Shown: positions 28,401 through 36,214 of the stretch, in pieces
Layout: each line of letters begins with the position of its first letter
Position numbering within the stretch: the stretch's first letter is position 1
Translations under genes and position numbers: made by a program
Notes under the pieces: model-generated
What the model saw: the letters and a program-made list of their open reading frames with translations, nothing else
The model's database searches: none
Told to the model about the DNA's origin: nothing
NCBI GenBank assembly: GCA_934274515.1
Contig: CAKQTC010000001.1
Coordinates: forward strand, 124,001-188,000
Length of the DNA stretch: 64,000 bases
Direction of reading: 5' to 3'
Origin: an uncultured Clostridia bacterium
Lineage (GTDB): Bacteria; Bacillota; Clostridia; Christensenellales; DTU072

Positions 28401-31400
28401 AACGTATCCACTTCGCGGTATAGGTCGTATCGGTTATTCCGAGCGTAAACGTAAACGTTTCTTCCCCCTTCGCTCCGACAAGTTGTTCTCCGTTATACCA
28501 CCCGACAAACGTATATCCCGGGTTCGTCGTCGCTTTGACGGACAGTTCTTGCCCGACAATCGTCGCGCCGGTTATTTCCGTCGTACTGCCGGCATACGCG
28601 TCGTTCGTTTCAAAAGTAACGGGGAATTTTCTCCATTTCGCGACGTATTCCACGTCGTTCGCCGTCATCTTAAACGTATATGTAAACCTTAAATCTTCGC
28701 TTACCTTATTGTTGCCGAGGAACCAACCGATGAACGTATATCCGTCGTTCGTCTTCGCCTCGATTGTCGTTTCTCTTCCGACGACGGTCGCTTCCTCGAC
28801 GCCGCTTATCGTACCCGCGTTTGCGTCGTTTACCGATATAACGGTCTTGCACCGCTGCCATCTCGCTTCGAGCGTAACGTCGGTTTCTCCGAGCGTAAGC
28901 GAATACGCCGTTTCCCCTTCTTTGCTCACCTTTTCGTCGCCGCAGTACCACCCGAGAAACGTATATCCGTCGTGCGTGTACGCGTTTGTTCTCACCGTTT
29001 GTCCGACGTGGTACCTGTCGTTAAGTTGATCCGTAGTTCCGCCGTTATCGTCGTTCGTCACAACCAAAACTTTGCTCCATTTCGCCGTGAAAGTACGATT
29101 TTCTTCCCCCATAACGAACGTGTATTCGAGCGAAACCCCTTCGCTTACTTTGTTTTGCTCTTCGTCAAACCAACCTTGCCAAACGTAGCCCGAATTCGTC
29201 GTCGCTTTTATCGTAACCGTCTGTCCGTAAACATAGGTATCCGTTAATTCGGTGACCGTTCCCGCTTTCTCGTTCGCGCTTACTGCGACGGTTTTTGACC
29301 ATTTTGCCTCGTAAATACGATTTTCACTCGGCATCGAGAACGTGAGTTTTTTGTCGCCGGTCACTTTTTTCCCGTCGTTAAACCAACCGAGAAACGTATA
29401 TCCGCTGTTCGTCACGGCGGTTACTTCACACTCGTCGCCCGGCAAATATTTACCGTTGAGCGCGCTCGTGCTTCCCGCGTTTTCGTCGTTAATCGCTATG
29501 CTTACTTTTATCCATCTCGCCTCGTACGTCATACTCTGCGCTTCGGTTTTGAATTCCAGAAACGTTTTGTCCGTAACAATCTCGTCCCCCGAGTACCATC
29601 CGATAAACGTATACCCGTCGGCGGTTTCCGCCACCACGGACACGGTATCCCCCTCTCGATATTTACCGTCGAGTTCGGGTACTTTTCCCGCGTTTTCCGA
29701 GTTGGACGCGAGCGTAACTTTACTCCATTTTGCGACAAGCGTTCTGCTCTCGTTCGTCATGGTCACGTTGTAAAGTTCTTCCTTCTCTATCTTTTTGTCG
29801 TTTTCGTACCAACCGAGCCAAGTGTATCCGACGTTCGTTTCCGCGTAAGCATTGTCTTTTTCGTTGGGTATATACGACTTATCCGACTTTGAAAAATGAA
29901 CTTTTCCCGCTTTATCCGTAGCCGCGTCTATTTCTTCTTGCGTCCCCGTCGCGCCGTCAAGTTCTTTGACTAGTTTTACCCTGCTCCATTTCGCTATAAG
30001 CGTGCGATTTTCTTTCGTCATAGCGAATTCGTACGTTTCGAGCGTTCCTTCGCTTACTTTCGTTTCCCCTTCGTACCAACCGAGCCAAGTGTACCCTGCG
30101 GTCGTAAAGACTTTCGCGACAGCCGTTTCATTGACGACAAACGATTTCGCTCCGCTAGACTTGCTTGTTAACGTCGCTTCGCCTGCCGCTTTCCCTTGCT
30201 CTTCCTGTTCGTTTTCGTTGCCAGTCGCCCCGACAAGCACTTGTTTTATACTTACTTTGCTCCATTTTGCAACGTACGTTACGTTTTTTTCGGGCATAGT
30301 AAAAGTATAATCTTTTCGCGTGCCGACGTTTACCTTGTTGTCGCTTATCGATTCATTTCCGTTTACGTCGATAGTAATCGTCCTTTCAAACCAACCGATG
30401 AAAGTGTATCCTTCGTTTGTATCCGCGGTTATCGTCATTCTGTCCCCGGGAAGATACGTTTCCGGCAAATCGATTATCGTACCCGCGTTTTCGTCGTTTC
30501 TTAAAAGCGTCACGGTAAAAAGTTTCCATTTAGCCGTATACGTTACGTCTTGATCGGTCAACTTTATCGTCAGGTCGGTTTCCGCGCCGTCGCTTAATCT
30601 CTCGTTATCTCTGTACCAACCTACCCATTGATAGTTTTCGTTTGTCGTAGCGGTAATCTTCGTTTCGTCGCCGACAACGTAATCTTTGTCCAAACCGCCG
30701 ACGTCGCCTGCCGCGTCAATGTTCTTCGCAAGCGTAACCTTCGCCCATTTTGCAGTATAAACCGCGTCGTGGTCGGGTACGGTAACGGTAATTTCATTCG
30801 AATTCCCTTCGTTTACTTTAACCCCTTCTTCGTTGTACCATCCGAGCCAAACGAACCCTTTGTTCGATTTCGCGCTCAGTTTTATTTCGTTGCCGGGGAC
30901 AAGCGTTTCTTCTCCGACAATCGTTTCCGCCGTGCCTGCGTCGGGTTTGTTCGTCTTTGCTGTGACTTTCGCCCATTTCGCTACATATTCCGCGTCGCTC
31001 GCGCCCACGGTCAATTCGTATTCTTTGTTGTTGTTTACTAGTTCGTCGTTTAAGTCGAACCATCCGAGCCAGGTATAGCCTTTATTGGTAACGGCAATAA
31101 GTTTCACGGCGGAACCGTACGGGTATAAGCCGCCGCCCGTCACCGATCCTGCCGCATTGTCGCCGGCGGTCGCTTCTATTTCGTAGTCGCAAAGCGTCCA
31201 CTCTGCGTAAACGGTCATCATTCCCGCATGCGAATAATTTCCCATGCTCCTGCCGTTTCTGTCGGTAATCTGTTTTTTCACGCCGTCGATTATCGCGTAC
31301 CAGTATTCGAACTCGCTACCCGTCTTGGTCGGCACTTCAAGCGCAAACTCTTCGCCGAAACGTACGCTTGCGAACGGGCGAACGACGACGCCGCCGTCGG

Positions 31401-32544
31401 TAACGTAGTTTATCGTATAAGTTTTAGGTTCGGTGTCGGCATAAAAATCCGCGGCGTAACCGATAATTTGACCGCTTTCGTTTTTAATCTCTTTGACCGC
31501 TTCGATGACGTCGCCGTCTTTGCCGAATACGAACCGCGAGCCGTTTTCGTCGCGCCATGCCGTTATCTCTTTCCCCGATATTTCTATATCGACGGTAAAA
31601 TCGTCGGCAAAAGCGGAATACGTGGTATGCTCTTTTTCGCAAATAAGCGTTTCTCCGTCGTAAAAACGCACTTTGACGAGTTGACGCTTATGTACGAGAA
31701 GTTCATATTCGTACGCTTTTTCTCCGTTAACGTAAGTAACGACGTAGAAGACGTTATTCCCGCTTTTAAGCGCGGCGGAAGAACCGCCAACAGTTTTGTC
31801 GGGTATTTCCTCGGTTCCTTTTTTGTCGGCAAAAAGTTTCCACGTCGTGTTTTCCCCGTTTAAGCGAACGGTATCGAAAACAATCTTCGTTTCGTCGGTA
31901 ACGATTTGTATCACGCCGTTATTTATCGTACCGCCGTTAAAATACTTAACGCCCCCTTTATCGGGTTTCCACTTCGCGTAAAGCGTCGCGTCGCCTTCGA
32001 CCGTATACGGAAATTTTATTATTTGCTCGCTTAATGCATCGGTACTCCAACCTGCGAATATATATCCTTTTTTGACGGGAATTTCGGTCGGTGCGTTTAT
32101 CTCTCCCCAAATAACGGAGTTCACCGACGGAACGGCAGAACCGCCGAGCGCGTCGAACTCAATCGTGCGCGCGTTAAATTTGACCAACGCTTCGTCCGTA
32201 AGTCTTACTAATGCCCCTCCATCGTTGCCCAAAAGAATTCTATCATCGGAAAAAGTTCCGTTTTGGCTGTCGTTGTTTATCGTGAAAGTAACCGTGCCGT
32301 CTTTTGCTGAATACGTTCCTTCCTGTTTTTGTCCGTCTTCGGATACGATTGCGAATACGGAGGAACCTAAAATCTCGATATATGCATTGTCGTGAGCGAA
32401 TTCCTTACCGTTTTCGTCTGTTTCCACAAAGTAGTACTTGCCGCTTTTCAACCCGTCGAGTCCAAGCCCGTCGCAGGCAAAAAGACAAGCAAGCAACGTT
32501 ACCGTCGCTATCGCAAAACACGCTATCTTAAAAAACTTTTTCAT
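22447..32544 (-). CDS. Giant InlB-repeat lipoprotein with Cys-ribbon motifs and DUF6273 domain
   Basis: A single open frame of 3365 residues. The signal peptide ends in the lipobox LFAC (Cys24), so it should be anchored as a lipoprotein. After an opening region come about 33 degenerate repeats of some 70-75 residues (residues about 480-2990), each with a core such as TNDGYTFIGWYNGETKVSEG, a central YTFTM strand and a closing TYTAKW; this is the InlB B-repeat/Flg_new class, a beta-grasp-like stalk. Residues about 3004-3085 hold four CxCxxCG/CxH ribbon-like motifs. From about 3091 (VYFGSYPQTEV ... WLNDAFYNRAF ... WWTRSPFGG) a DUF6273 domain closes the chain. GGAG precedes the ATG. An adhesion or display role is inferred. 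Confidence 0.9.
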   Translation of the reverse strand: MKKFFKIACFAIATVTLLACLFACDGLGLDGLKSGKYYFVETDENGKEFAHDNAYIEILGSSVFAIVSEDGQKQEGTYSAKDGTVTFTINNDSQNGTFSDDRILLGNDGGALVRLTDEALVKFNARTIEFDALGGSAVPSVNSVIWGEINAPTEIPVKKGYIFAGWSTDALSEQIIKFPYTVEGDATLYAKWKPDKGGVKYFNGGTINNGVIQIVTDETKIVFDTVRLNGENTTWKLFADKKGTEEIPDKTVGGSSAALKSGNNVFYVVTYVNGEKAYEYELLVHKRQLVKVRFYDGETLICEKEHTTYSAFADDFTVDIEISGKEITAWRDENGSRFVFGKDGDVIEAVKEIKNESGQIIGYAADFYADTEPKTYTINYVTDGGVVVRPFASVRFGEEFALEVPTKTGSEFEYWYAIIDGVKKQITDRNGRSMGNYSHAGMMTVYAEWTLCDYEIEATAGDNAAGSVTGGGLYPYGSAVKLIAVTNKGYTWLGWFDLNDELVNNNKEYELTVGASDAEYVAKWAKVTAKTNKPDAGTAETIVGEETLVPGNEIKLSAKSNKGFVWLGWYNEEGVKVNEGNSNEITVTVPDHDAVYTAKWAKVTLAKNIDAAGDVGGLDKDYVVGDETKITATTNENYQWVGWYRDNERLSDGAETDLTIKLTDQDVTYTAKWKLFTVTLLRNDENAGTIIDLPETYLPGDRMTITADTNEGYTFIGWFERTITIDVNGNESISDNKVNVGTRKDYTFTMPEKNVTYVAKWSKVSIKQVLVGATGNENEQEEQGKAAGEATLTSKSSGAKSFVVNETAVAKVFTTAGYTWLGWYEGETKVSEGTLETYEFAMTKENRTLIAKWSRVKLVKELDGATGTQEEIDAATDKAGKVHFSKSDKSYIPNEKDNAYAETNVGYTWLGWYENDKKIEKEELYNVTMTNESRTLVAKWSKVTLASNSENAGKVPELDGKYREGDTVSVVAETADGYTFIGWYSGDEIVTDKTFLEFKTEAQSMTYEARWIKVSIAINDENAGSTSALNGKYLPGDECEVTAVTNSGYTFLGWFNDGKKVTGDKKLTFSMPSENRIYEAKWSKTVAVSANEKAGTVTELTDTYVYGQTVTIKATTNSGYVWQGWFDEEQNKVSEGVSLEYTFVMGEENRTFTAKWSKVLVVTNDDNGGTTDQLNDRYHVGQTVRTNAYTHDGYTFLGWYCGDEKVSKEGETAYSLTLGETDVTLEARWQRCKTVISVNDANAGTISGVEEATVVGRETTIEAKTNDGYTFIGWFLGNNKVSEDLRFTYTFKMTANDVEYVAKWRKFPVTFETNDAYAGSTTEITGATIVGQELSVKATTNPGYTFVGWYNGEQLVGAKGEETFTFTLGITDTTYTAKWIRCPVTLEKNIVGAGGVSGTEGATKINSDVTIIANSNPGYVWLGWYENDVKLGIENSFEFDYTFTMTEENRTLTAKWAKIEVVSTNEAAGSVSVEEKAFTPGDDIVVNAQTNDGYTFIGWYIGETNVESATRYVFTAENKEHLDEIKAKWIKVTLNSMLTGDNDTALDATLAGEIGGLDKPFITGEIATITAVTNDGYTFVGWYDNKGKVSADGKSEYSFAMPNKDAEYTAKWIEGTINAEIELDCETAKNKIALAGNVSGAEKSNVVGEKIVLSAETNVGYAFLGWYEKTVEEKEGSEAVINYTKISNDFELFCKIIVTETKRTFVAKFAFIRAESKLFSHTGDKSGTVSGVDATYFPDDEETVVASNAGGFTFLGWYTEPLRDNETSTRVCQELTYTFTVPDKSMAIYARWTERTVDFQAKIDGKIAANFAQYLNVPTGITVAGKNVTISAAPVDGYVWLGWYEDNTLLTKDRNYTFPMPDGENQKTYSARWATKTLSVAVIENGQDKTASPSMGRVTGLENAVSGQDVTLYAETYDNATFTGWYDVNNKLLESGYSYTVRVPEAALTIKAKWIDCPITIGSYNPDAGTTGSLSAYKIGDTVVLSAKTNEGYTFLGWYEGETKVSEGTSMSYSFTLTETKRTIIPRWIICPVTVSVDEKYIEGGNAIGIEDIATTYGEQVTVYASTNDGYTFFGWFLKGADDAPITKELEYTFTLSYTDKYELIAKWKPCTISVKAIPAGAVSVTQQTIVGGKATITAAVNSAYTWVGWLDESGMLVGDRAYSVEVDVPGENTASYTAKWITCPITLSTEGGGGTVMISENTVATKQATITAVSKSGYKFVGWFDKDENLLGARAFSLNVTVPESDSTTYTAKWTKCNVSASAVVFDDGVYSESSCGRVEINGGTVDVDTVTMTAATTENGFVFLKWVNERGEDVSSDYSITVKDEQGKTYRAVWINNPIGITRNVVDAGSTSVVGTIEIGKEITLRAALNEGYVWLGWYKGTEIITEQTDCNVTVTEENVIYTATWCVAMPITVKKNISAAGTVTDTLEQVTKVGDKATIAAETNDGYAFIGWFNATGTMITSEPTYELTVTKDPSTYEARWLARPVIAESSEQAAGVVRVSDITRVGQQATLTAETNDGYTFVGWFKGETLVNAAEECEIIVEETPVVYTAKWIKFPVTINRNDENAGSVVGVPLKTRLNQVVTVTAETNDGYTFVGWFNKNEQVSKKGEYDYTFKITENAETYEARWVNRKFDVTTNDETAGRAILPRGGTVVGGKVTLEAETNDGYVFDGWYLNEKKIAHTVAYEVEVTLDYKVYTAKWVPKTTIALEKNIEQAGEVRASDLKENSINLYATINDGYTFIGWYNGETLISGAPECKYDIPETTTTSGENEPLTLTAKWIVCPVSVIKNVDEAGETNSIVGGTVLGQKITLAATTRKGYAFVGWYANDVLDPNELGKAVREFTITEETVVYEARWMVCPVTVVKSSDEAGDVSGVDGINIGDEITLAATTRKGYTFVGWYNGDKLLAGGGSTMTYVVTRGKKEFIAVWSRTVIVTDNAEGGTVRGMDGTYVVGEETTIVAERKIGYLFDGWFVNGIKQSDQADYVITLTRDDVVYIARFSLCNDHKPDENCICTKCGAECHNMDIYCTCIVCGKTEHDIEDCVCKKCGTTVHEVDENCVCRVCGREVHGSNALGYCMHDDGNDKQKVYFGSYPQTEVKGTELIARLNAKITDVPTASNSGSWTSYKVKSWTTNEQDYMWYNDVVYGNDRYRGVYFTSYRPTSSTKSVSQQQNNGYVTKKIYWFKYELIEWQVLSSNGTLASILSKYVLDSQEYSVNNNNSYMNSSIRAWLNDAFYNRAFGSVQKKNIKVSTVDNSKESAMNEYANVCENTRDNVYLLSRKELNMYAVGSKQYTDYAKIMGIKINYEANAADRLKCEWWTRSPFGGGYDNAAIVKISGLSNSPADVTQSCTGVVPTVKIRLK

Positions 32545-32646
32545 ATCCGACTCCGTTCGACTATCATTCGATTATCGTTTTCTATCCGCCGCTTTACGCG
32601 TATACGCACGCGCCGAATGCGCACGCATTTATAAATATACAAAATA

Positions 32647-32676
32647 ATTATATACTGTATTTTATCTATTTGTCAA
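32647..32676 (-). promoter_or_regulatory. Promoter of the giant lipoprotein gene
   Basis: Minus strand TTGACA (32671-32676), 18-nt spacer, TATAAT (32647-32652). The leader would be about 100 nt. Confidence 0.7.
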
Positions 32677-32712
32677 TACGCAAAAACAGCGAAAAAGGAA
32701 ACCGATTCTATA

Positions 32713-32740
32713 TTGACTTTTCGCCTTAGGATAGTATAAT
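32713..32740 (+). promoter_or_regulatory. Promoter of manA
   Basis: TTGACT (32713-32718), 16-nt spacer, TATAAT (32735-32740). GGGAG precedes the ATG at 32777. Confidence 0.7.
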
Positions 32741-32776
32741 TAAGGAAAATAGGTTTGTAAGGGAGCAAATGCCATT

Positions 32777-33814
32777 ATGGATATGAAAAAAATTATCGAA
32801 AATCCGATTTTCTTTGAAGAAAACCGCGTGTACAGAGTTTATCTCGGCGGAAAAGGGTTCGACGGGTTTTTACCGAACGCCGTAGACGGATTTTTCCCCG
32901 AAGAATGGGTTGCAAGCAAAGTAAAAGCAATTAATCCGAAATATTTCGGTAAACGCGACGGCGTGGCGGTCGTTAAAGGCACCGACGTCTTTTTCGACGA
33001 CTTGTTGCGCGAATATCCCGACGAACTTCTCGGCGGAAAAAAATACGACTGCTTGGTTAAATTCCTTGACAGCGCGATACGACTGCCCGTACAGGTTCAC
33101 CCGACCAAAGAATTTTCTCACAAGCATTTTAACAGCGAATACGGAAAAACCGAGGCGTGGCTCGTTGTTGCGACGAGAGAAAATCCTTCGCTTTACTTCG
33201 GTTTTAACAAAAAAATTACGCGCGACGACTTAGCAAAACTCGAAGACGCAAGCGAAAACGAACATGACGCGATGACTACCGTTTTGCAACGCGTTACCCC
33301 GAAAATCGGCGACGTGTACCTTATCACGGCAGGTCTTATCCACGCCATCGGCGCAGGCTGCACTATTGTGGAAATTCAGGAGCCGACCGACTTTACCATT
33401 CAACCCGAAGCCTGGTGCGGCGACTACCATATCTCGGAAAACGAACGCTACATCGGGCTGGAACGAATGACCGCTCTTGACTGTTTCAACTACGACTTAT
33501 ACGGCGAAAAGGCTCTTAAAATAGCGAAAAAAGAACCCCAAACTGTCAAATGCGACAACGGAGTCAAAATCGAAAATCTCATTACGTATCGAGATACGCC
33601 TTGTTTTGCTCTCGAACGCTACACGCTGACCGGCGGTAAAATCGAACTGGAACACGCGCCTGCGGTGTACATCGTAATTGACGGCGAAGCGACTCTCGAA
33701 AACGGAATGACGGTCAAACGCGGCGATTCTTTTTTCCTGCCGTTCATAGCAAAAGGCATCACGCTAAAATCCGAAAACGCCACCATTCTCGCGTGTCTAT
33801 CAAGTCAACAATAA
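32777..33814 (+). CDS. manA: Type I mannose-6-phosphate isomerase family protein
   Basis: 345 residues. It interconverts mannose 6-phosphate and fructose 6-phosphate in a zinc-dependent cupin. Zinc ligands are visible in VQVHPTKEFSHKHF, GKTEAWLV and GLIHAIGAGCTIVEIQEPTD. The C-terminal cupin part has IVIDGEATLENGMTVKRGDS. ATG at 32777 is used (GGGAG 11 nt upstream); Met3 is an alternative. It has its own promoter, divergent from the giant lipoprotein gene, and a terminator at 33897. The lack of a clear IIA/PTS neighbour means the source of mannose 6-phosphate is not shown. Confidence 0.9.
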   Translation: MDMKKIIENPIFFEENRVYRVYLGGKGFDGFLPNAVDGFFPEEWVASKVKAINPKYFGKRDGVAVVKGTDVFFDDLLREYPDELLGGKKYDCLVKFLDSAIRLPVQVHPTKEFSHKHFNSEYGKTEAWLVVATRENPSLYFGFNKKITRDDLAKLEDASENEHDAMTTVLQRVTPKIGDVYLITAGLIHAIGAGCTIVEIQEPTDFTIQPEAWCGDYHISENERYIGLERMTALDCFNYDLYGEKALKIAKKEPQTVKCDNGVKIENLITYRDTPCFALERYTLTGGKIELEHAPAVYIVIDGEATLENGMTVKRGDSFFLPFIAKGITLKSENATILACLSSQQ

Positions 33815-33896
33815 TTATCGATTACGCGCCATATTTTTGACTCAGAGCAAGCGCTTAAAGATTATAATTCGTTATATATCTGCGCTTTATATCATA

Positions 33897-33931
33897 AGAA
33901 AAAACGTCGCTATAAGAAGCGACGTTTTTCT
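33897..33931. terminator. Bidirectional terminator between manA and a small membrane protein gene
   Basis: Stem AAAAACGTCGC/GCGACGTTTTT (about 33900-33910 with 33919-33928), T-rich on both strands, between convergent genes. Confidence 0.8.
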
Positions 33932-33946
33932 GTTTTTTCAATCGTT

Positions 33947-34294
33947 TTATATGACCCAGACGAAGTAATAAATACCGAGCGAAACGTCGATAAACAACGA
34001 CAGGGCGAGCGAAACGCTGCTTATTACGTGCAACACGTATTTGCTACTCGTCACTCCCAGCGCGGAACAAACCACCGACCCTTGCACGGTGATTATCGCC
34101 GCTATCATCATTATCGTTTTTACCCAACTCGACGTCACCGTTCCGTTGTTTGACCCGTGCGCAACTCCGATAAATATAATCGACAGTCCGAAAAATACCA
34201 TTGCCAAACTAAAACTTACTATCTTCGGAGCCGTCTTCGGATGTTTCTTTTCTCTTTCGGCTGCTTGAGCCAAAAATCTTTGTTTTGCCGTCAT
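33947..34294 (-). CDS. Small membrane protein of unknown function (probable leaderless mRNA)
   Basis: 115 residues. The N-terminus is basic and soluble (about 1-24), followed by three hydrophobic segments (27-47, 60-83 and 87-113). No family was recognised. The gene has no Shine-Dalgarno, but TTGACA-17-TAAAAT ends 6 nt before the ATG, so transcription should begin at the start codon. It ends close to the manA terminator. Confidence 0.6.
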   Translation of the reverse strand: MTAKQRFLAQAAEREKKHPKTAPKIVSFSLAMVFFGLSIIFIGVAHGSNNGTVTSSWVKTIMMIAAIITVQGSVVCSALGVTSSKYVLHVISSVSLALSLFIDVSLGIYYFVWVI

Positions 34295-34300
34295 AACTTA

Positions 34301-34329
34301 ATTTTACTACGGTTTATCCGTTGTGTCAA
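34301..34329 (-). promoter_or_regulatory. Leaderless promoter of the 115-residue membrane protein gene
   Basis: Minus strand TTGACA (34324-34329), 17-nt spacer, TAAAAT (34301-34306), then AAGTT-type 6-nt gap and ATG at 34294. The predicted +1 coincides with the start codon. Confidence 0.65.
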
Positions 34330-34337
34330 CGTTACTT

Positions 34338-35126
34338 CTAAATAAATTTGCGAAGTTCGTTTACGGTATCGAACACGAAATCGGGCTTTATCGTGCTTTC
34401 TTTAAGCATACTTTCGGTAGTTTCGCCGCTCATAACAAGCACCGACGCCATACCGTTGTCCACGCCGAAACGTATGTCGGTGTACAGCCTATCCCCCACG
34501 AACGCGACTTCTTCGGGCGTTACTTTGCAAAAATCGAAAACGTATTCCGCCATCGGAGCATAGGGCTTTCCTATGATTATTTCTGGGCGTTTGCCCGTGG
34601 TCGCTTCCACCAACGCCATCATCGCGCCCGCGTCGGGCATATTCCCGTTGTCCGACGGGCATACGAAATCCGGGTGCGTGGCAATGTACGTTTTGCCTTC
34701 CGCAACGAGATTTGTCGCGTGCCATAGTTTTTTATAAGTAAGTTCTGTATCGAACGCAAGGAGCATTATATCCGCGTCTTCGTCTTCGTTCACCGCGTTT
34801 ACTCCGCTTTCTTTCAATTCTTTAACGAGCGTTTCCGTGCCGAGGACATACACGCGTTTACCGTTATAATGTTTGTTTATGTACGCCGCCGCAGCCATTC
34901 CGCTCGTTATTACCTGCTTTATATCCGCGTCGTATCCCATTCTGCGTACTTTTTTAAGGTAATCGTATTTGCTTTTGGAACTGTTATTCGTTACGAAACA
35001 GACGGTTTTCCCTGCGTCGGTAAGAATTCTAAGCGTTTCCATCGCGCCGTCAAGCGGTCTTTCGCCCATATTGAGCGTGCCGTCCATATCAAACAGATAT
35101 ACAGAAATGTCTTTGAGATTTTTCAT
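34338..35126 (-). CDS. HAD-IIA family phosphatase (NagD-like)
   Basis: 262-residue HAD-superfamily hydrolase. Motif I is LFDMDGTLNMGERPLDGA, motif II/III is CFVTNNSSKSKYDY with later IIGKPYAPM, and motif IV is FVGDRLYTDIRFGVDNGM. The order fits subfamily IIA (NagD, p-nitrophenyl phosphatase, glycerol-phosphate phosphatase types). The substrate is not deducible. Its first 38 bp overlap the end of the upstream 334-residue gene on the same strand, which suggests translational coupling. Confidence 0.85.
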   Translation of the reverse strand: MKNLKDISVYLFDMDGTLNMGERPLDGAMETLRILTDAGKTVCFVTNNSSKSKYDYLKKVRRMGYDADIKQVITSGMAAAAYINKHYNGKRVYVLGTETLVKELKESGVNAVNEDEDADIMLLAFDTELTYKKLWHATNLVAEGKTYIATHPDFVCPSDNGNMPDAGAMMALVEATTGKRPEIIIGKPYAPMAEYVFDFCKVTPEEVAFVGDRLYTDIRFGVDNGMASVLVMSGETTESMLKESTIKPDFVFDTVNELRKFI

Positions 35127-36093
35127 TTTTTAGTGCGTCCGTAATTCCTTCGTTGTTTATTATCGCAAAAACCGGACTGTCCGCGTCCGCCGCGCGGCTA
35201 AGCGCGTCCAACAGCCTTTCCGTTTCGGGTTCGTTCATCTCGACGAGAAAAGATATTTTGCGATAATACCCTTTAAGTTCTTCGTCGGTAGGCAAAACGC
35301 TTTCGTCAAACGCTTTGCTTTCGATGCTTTTAACGCCCGTAACGGGTCTTTCCGACGGTAAAAGAATACCACGAAACCCGTGTTTTGTAAAGTTTTTAAG
35401 CATTAAAATAAGAAAATACGCCGTTATAAACCCGTCTCCTAAACAACGCCCGTATTCTGCGGATACTTTGTCCGTAATAAGCGAACGCGTTTTTTCTCCG
35501 TATAAATAGTTTACCGCGCCCGTCACGAACCGTATCCCGTCCCCGATAAACTCTTCTTTCGCCGTCTTGCCTCGCAAAATACGCTCCGCGCTTTTTTTGT
35601 ACAGTTCCGCAACGCTGTCCACGTACGGATACGCGCCGTAATAATAAAGTTTTATCACGCACTCCGCATATAAAATAAACACGTTTTCGTAAATCCTTTC
35701 GCAAAAACAACGTTTTTCGCTCCGCGTTGTTTTGCTTAAAAATACAAACTCCGGCAACGAGAAAATCCCGTCGAACGAGTATAAAAAGCGATAATCGAAT
35801 ACCGCGGGAATAAAAGCAAATTTTCGTCCGTTCGCCGCGCGTTTCACCGCGGGTATCACCTCGCTTCCGCCCACGCCTATCAAGAAACGCGCCCCGTCGG
35901 GCAATTCCGACGGAACGCCGCTCGGTTGATACAACAACGCATTGTAATCCGCGCCCAATGCCCGAACGAGTTCGTCCCCGTCGTTTTTCTCACTCGCTAT
36001 CACCGCAATCTTCCCGGCAGGATAATAATTCCTAAATATCTCGACAAAATCTCCGTATCCGTCACCGCTAAAAAACTTCGTCCCCGTACGCAT
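35089..36093 (-). CDS. Hypothetical protein with a degenerate dehydroquinate-synthase-like/Fe-ADH-like nucleotide fold
   Basis: 334 residues from the ATG at 36093, which has AAGGAG upstream; the frame extends further but without any initiation signal. Residues 70-100 (ARFLIGVGGSEVIPAVKRAA, then FIPAVFDYRFL) resemble the GGGS-x-x-D-x-x-K region of 3-dehydroquinate synthase, glycerol-1-phosphate dehydrogenase and iron alcohol dehydrogenases, but the third glycine is Ser and the aspartate is Pro. Later metal-ligand histidines are not obvious. It may be a divergent or inactive member. It overlaps the HAD phosphatase gene by 38 bp, so the two are likely to work together. Confidence 0.55.
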   Translation of the reverse strand: MRTGTKFFSGDGYGDFVEIFRNYYPAGKIAVIASEKNDGDELVRALGADYNALLYQPSGVPSELPDGARFLIGVGGSEVIPAVKRAANGRKFAFIPAVFDYRFLYSFDGIFSLPEFVFLSKTTRSEKRCFCERIYENVFILYAECVIKLYYYGAYPYVDSVAELYKKSAERILRGKTAKEEFIGDGIRFVTGAVNYLYGEKTRSLITDKVSAEYGRCLGDGFITAYFLILMLKNFTKHGFRGILLPSERPVTGVKSIESKAFDESVLPTDEELKGYYRKISFLVEMNEPETERLLDALSRAADADSPVFAIINNEGITDALKNEKSQRHFCISV

Positions 36094-36202
36094 TTTTACT
36101 CTCCTTTTGTACAAATTATAACCGTTTTCTATGGCGATTAATACGCGTTTCAGGGCGAAAAAAGTCGATTTTTCACGATGTAATATTTTCCGCTTAAACA
36201 TA

Positions 36203-36208
36203 TATACT
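36203..36208 (+). promoter_or_regulatory. -10 box of a possible leaderless promoter
   Basis: TATACT ends 6 nt before the ATG at 36215. No Shine-Dalgarno is present and no clear -35 is seen at the expected 17-nt distance. Confidence 0.4.
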
Positions 36209-36214
36209 AAAACT

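Noticed and set aside
36131..36214. Upstream ATG (36131) for the AI-2E-like gene
   Set aside because: The extra 28 residues are not hydrophobic or family-like and no ribosome binding site precedes them.
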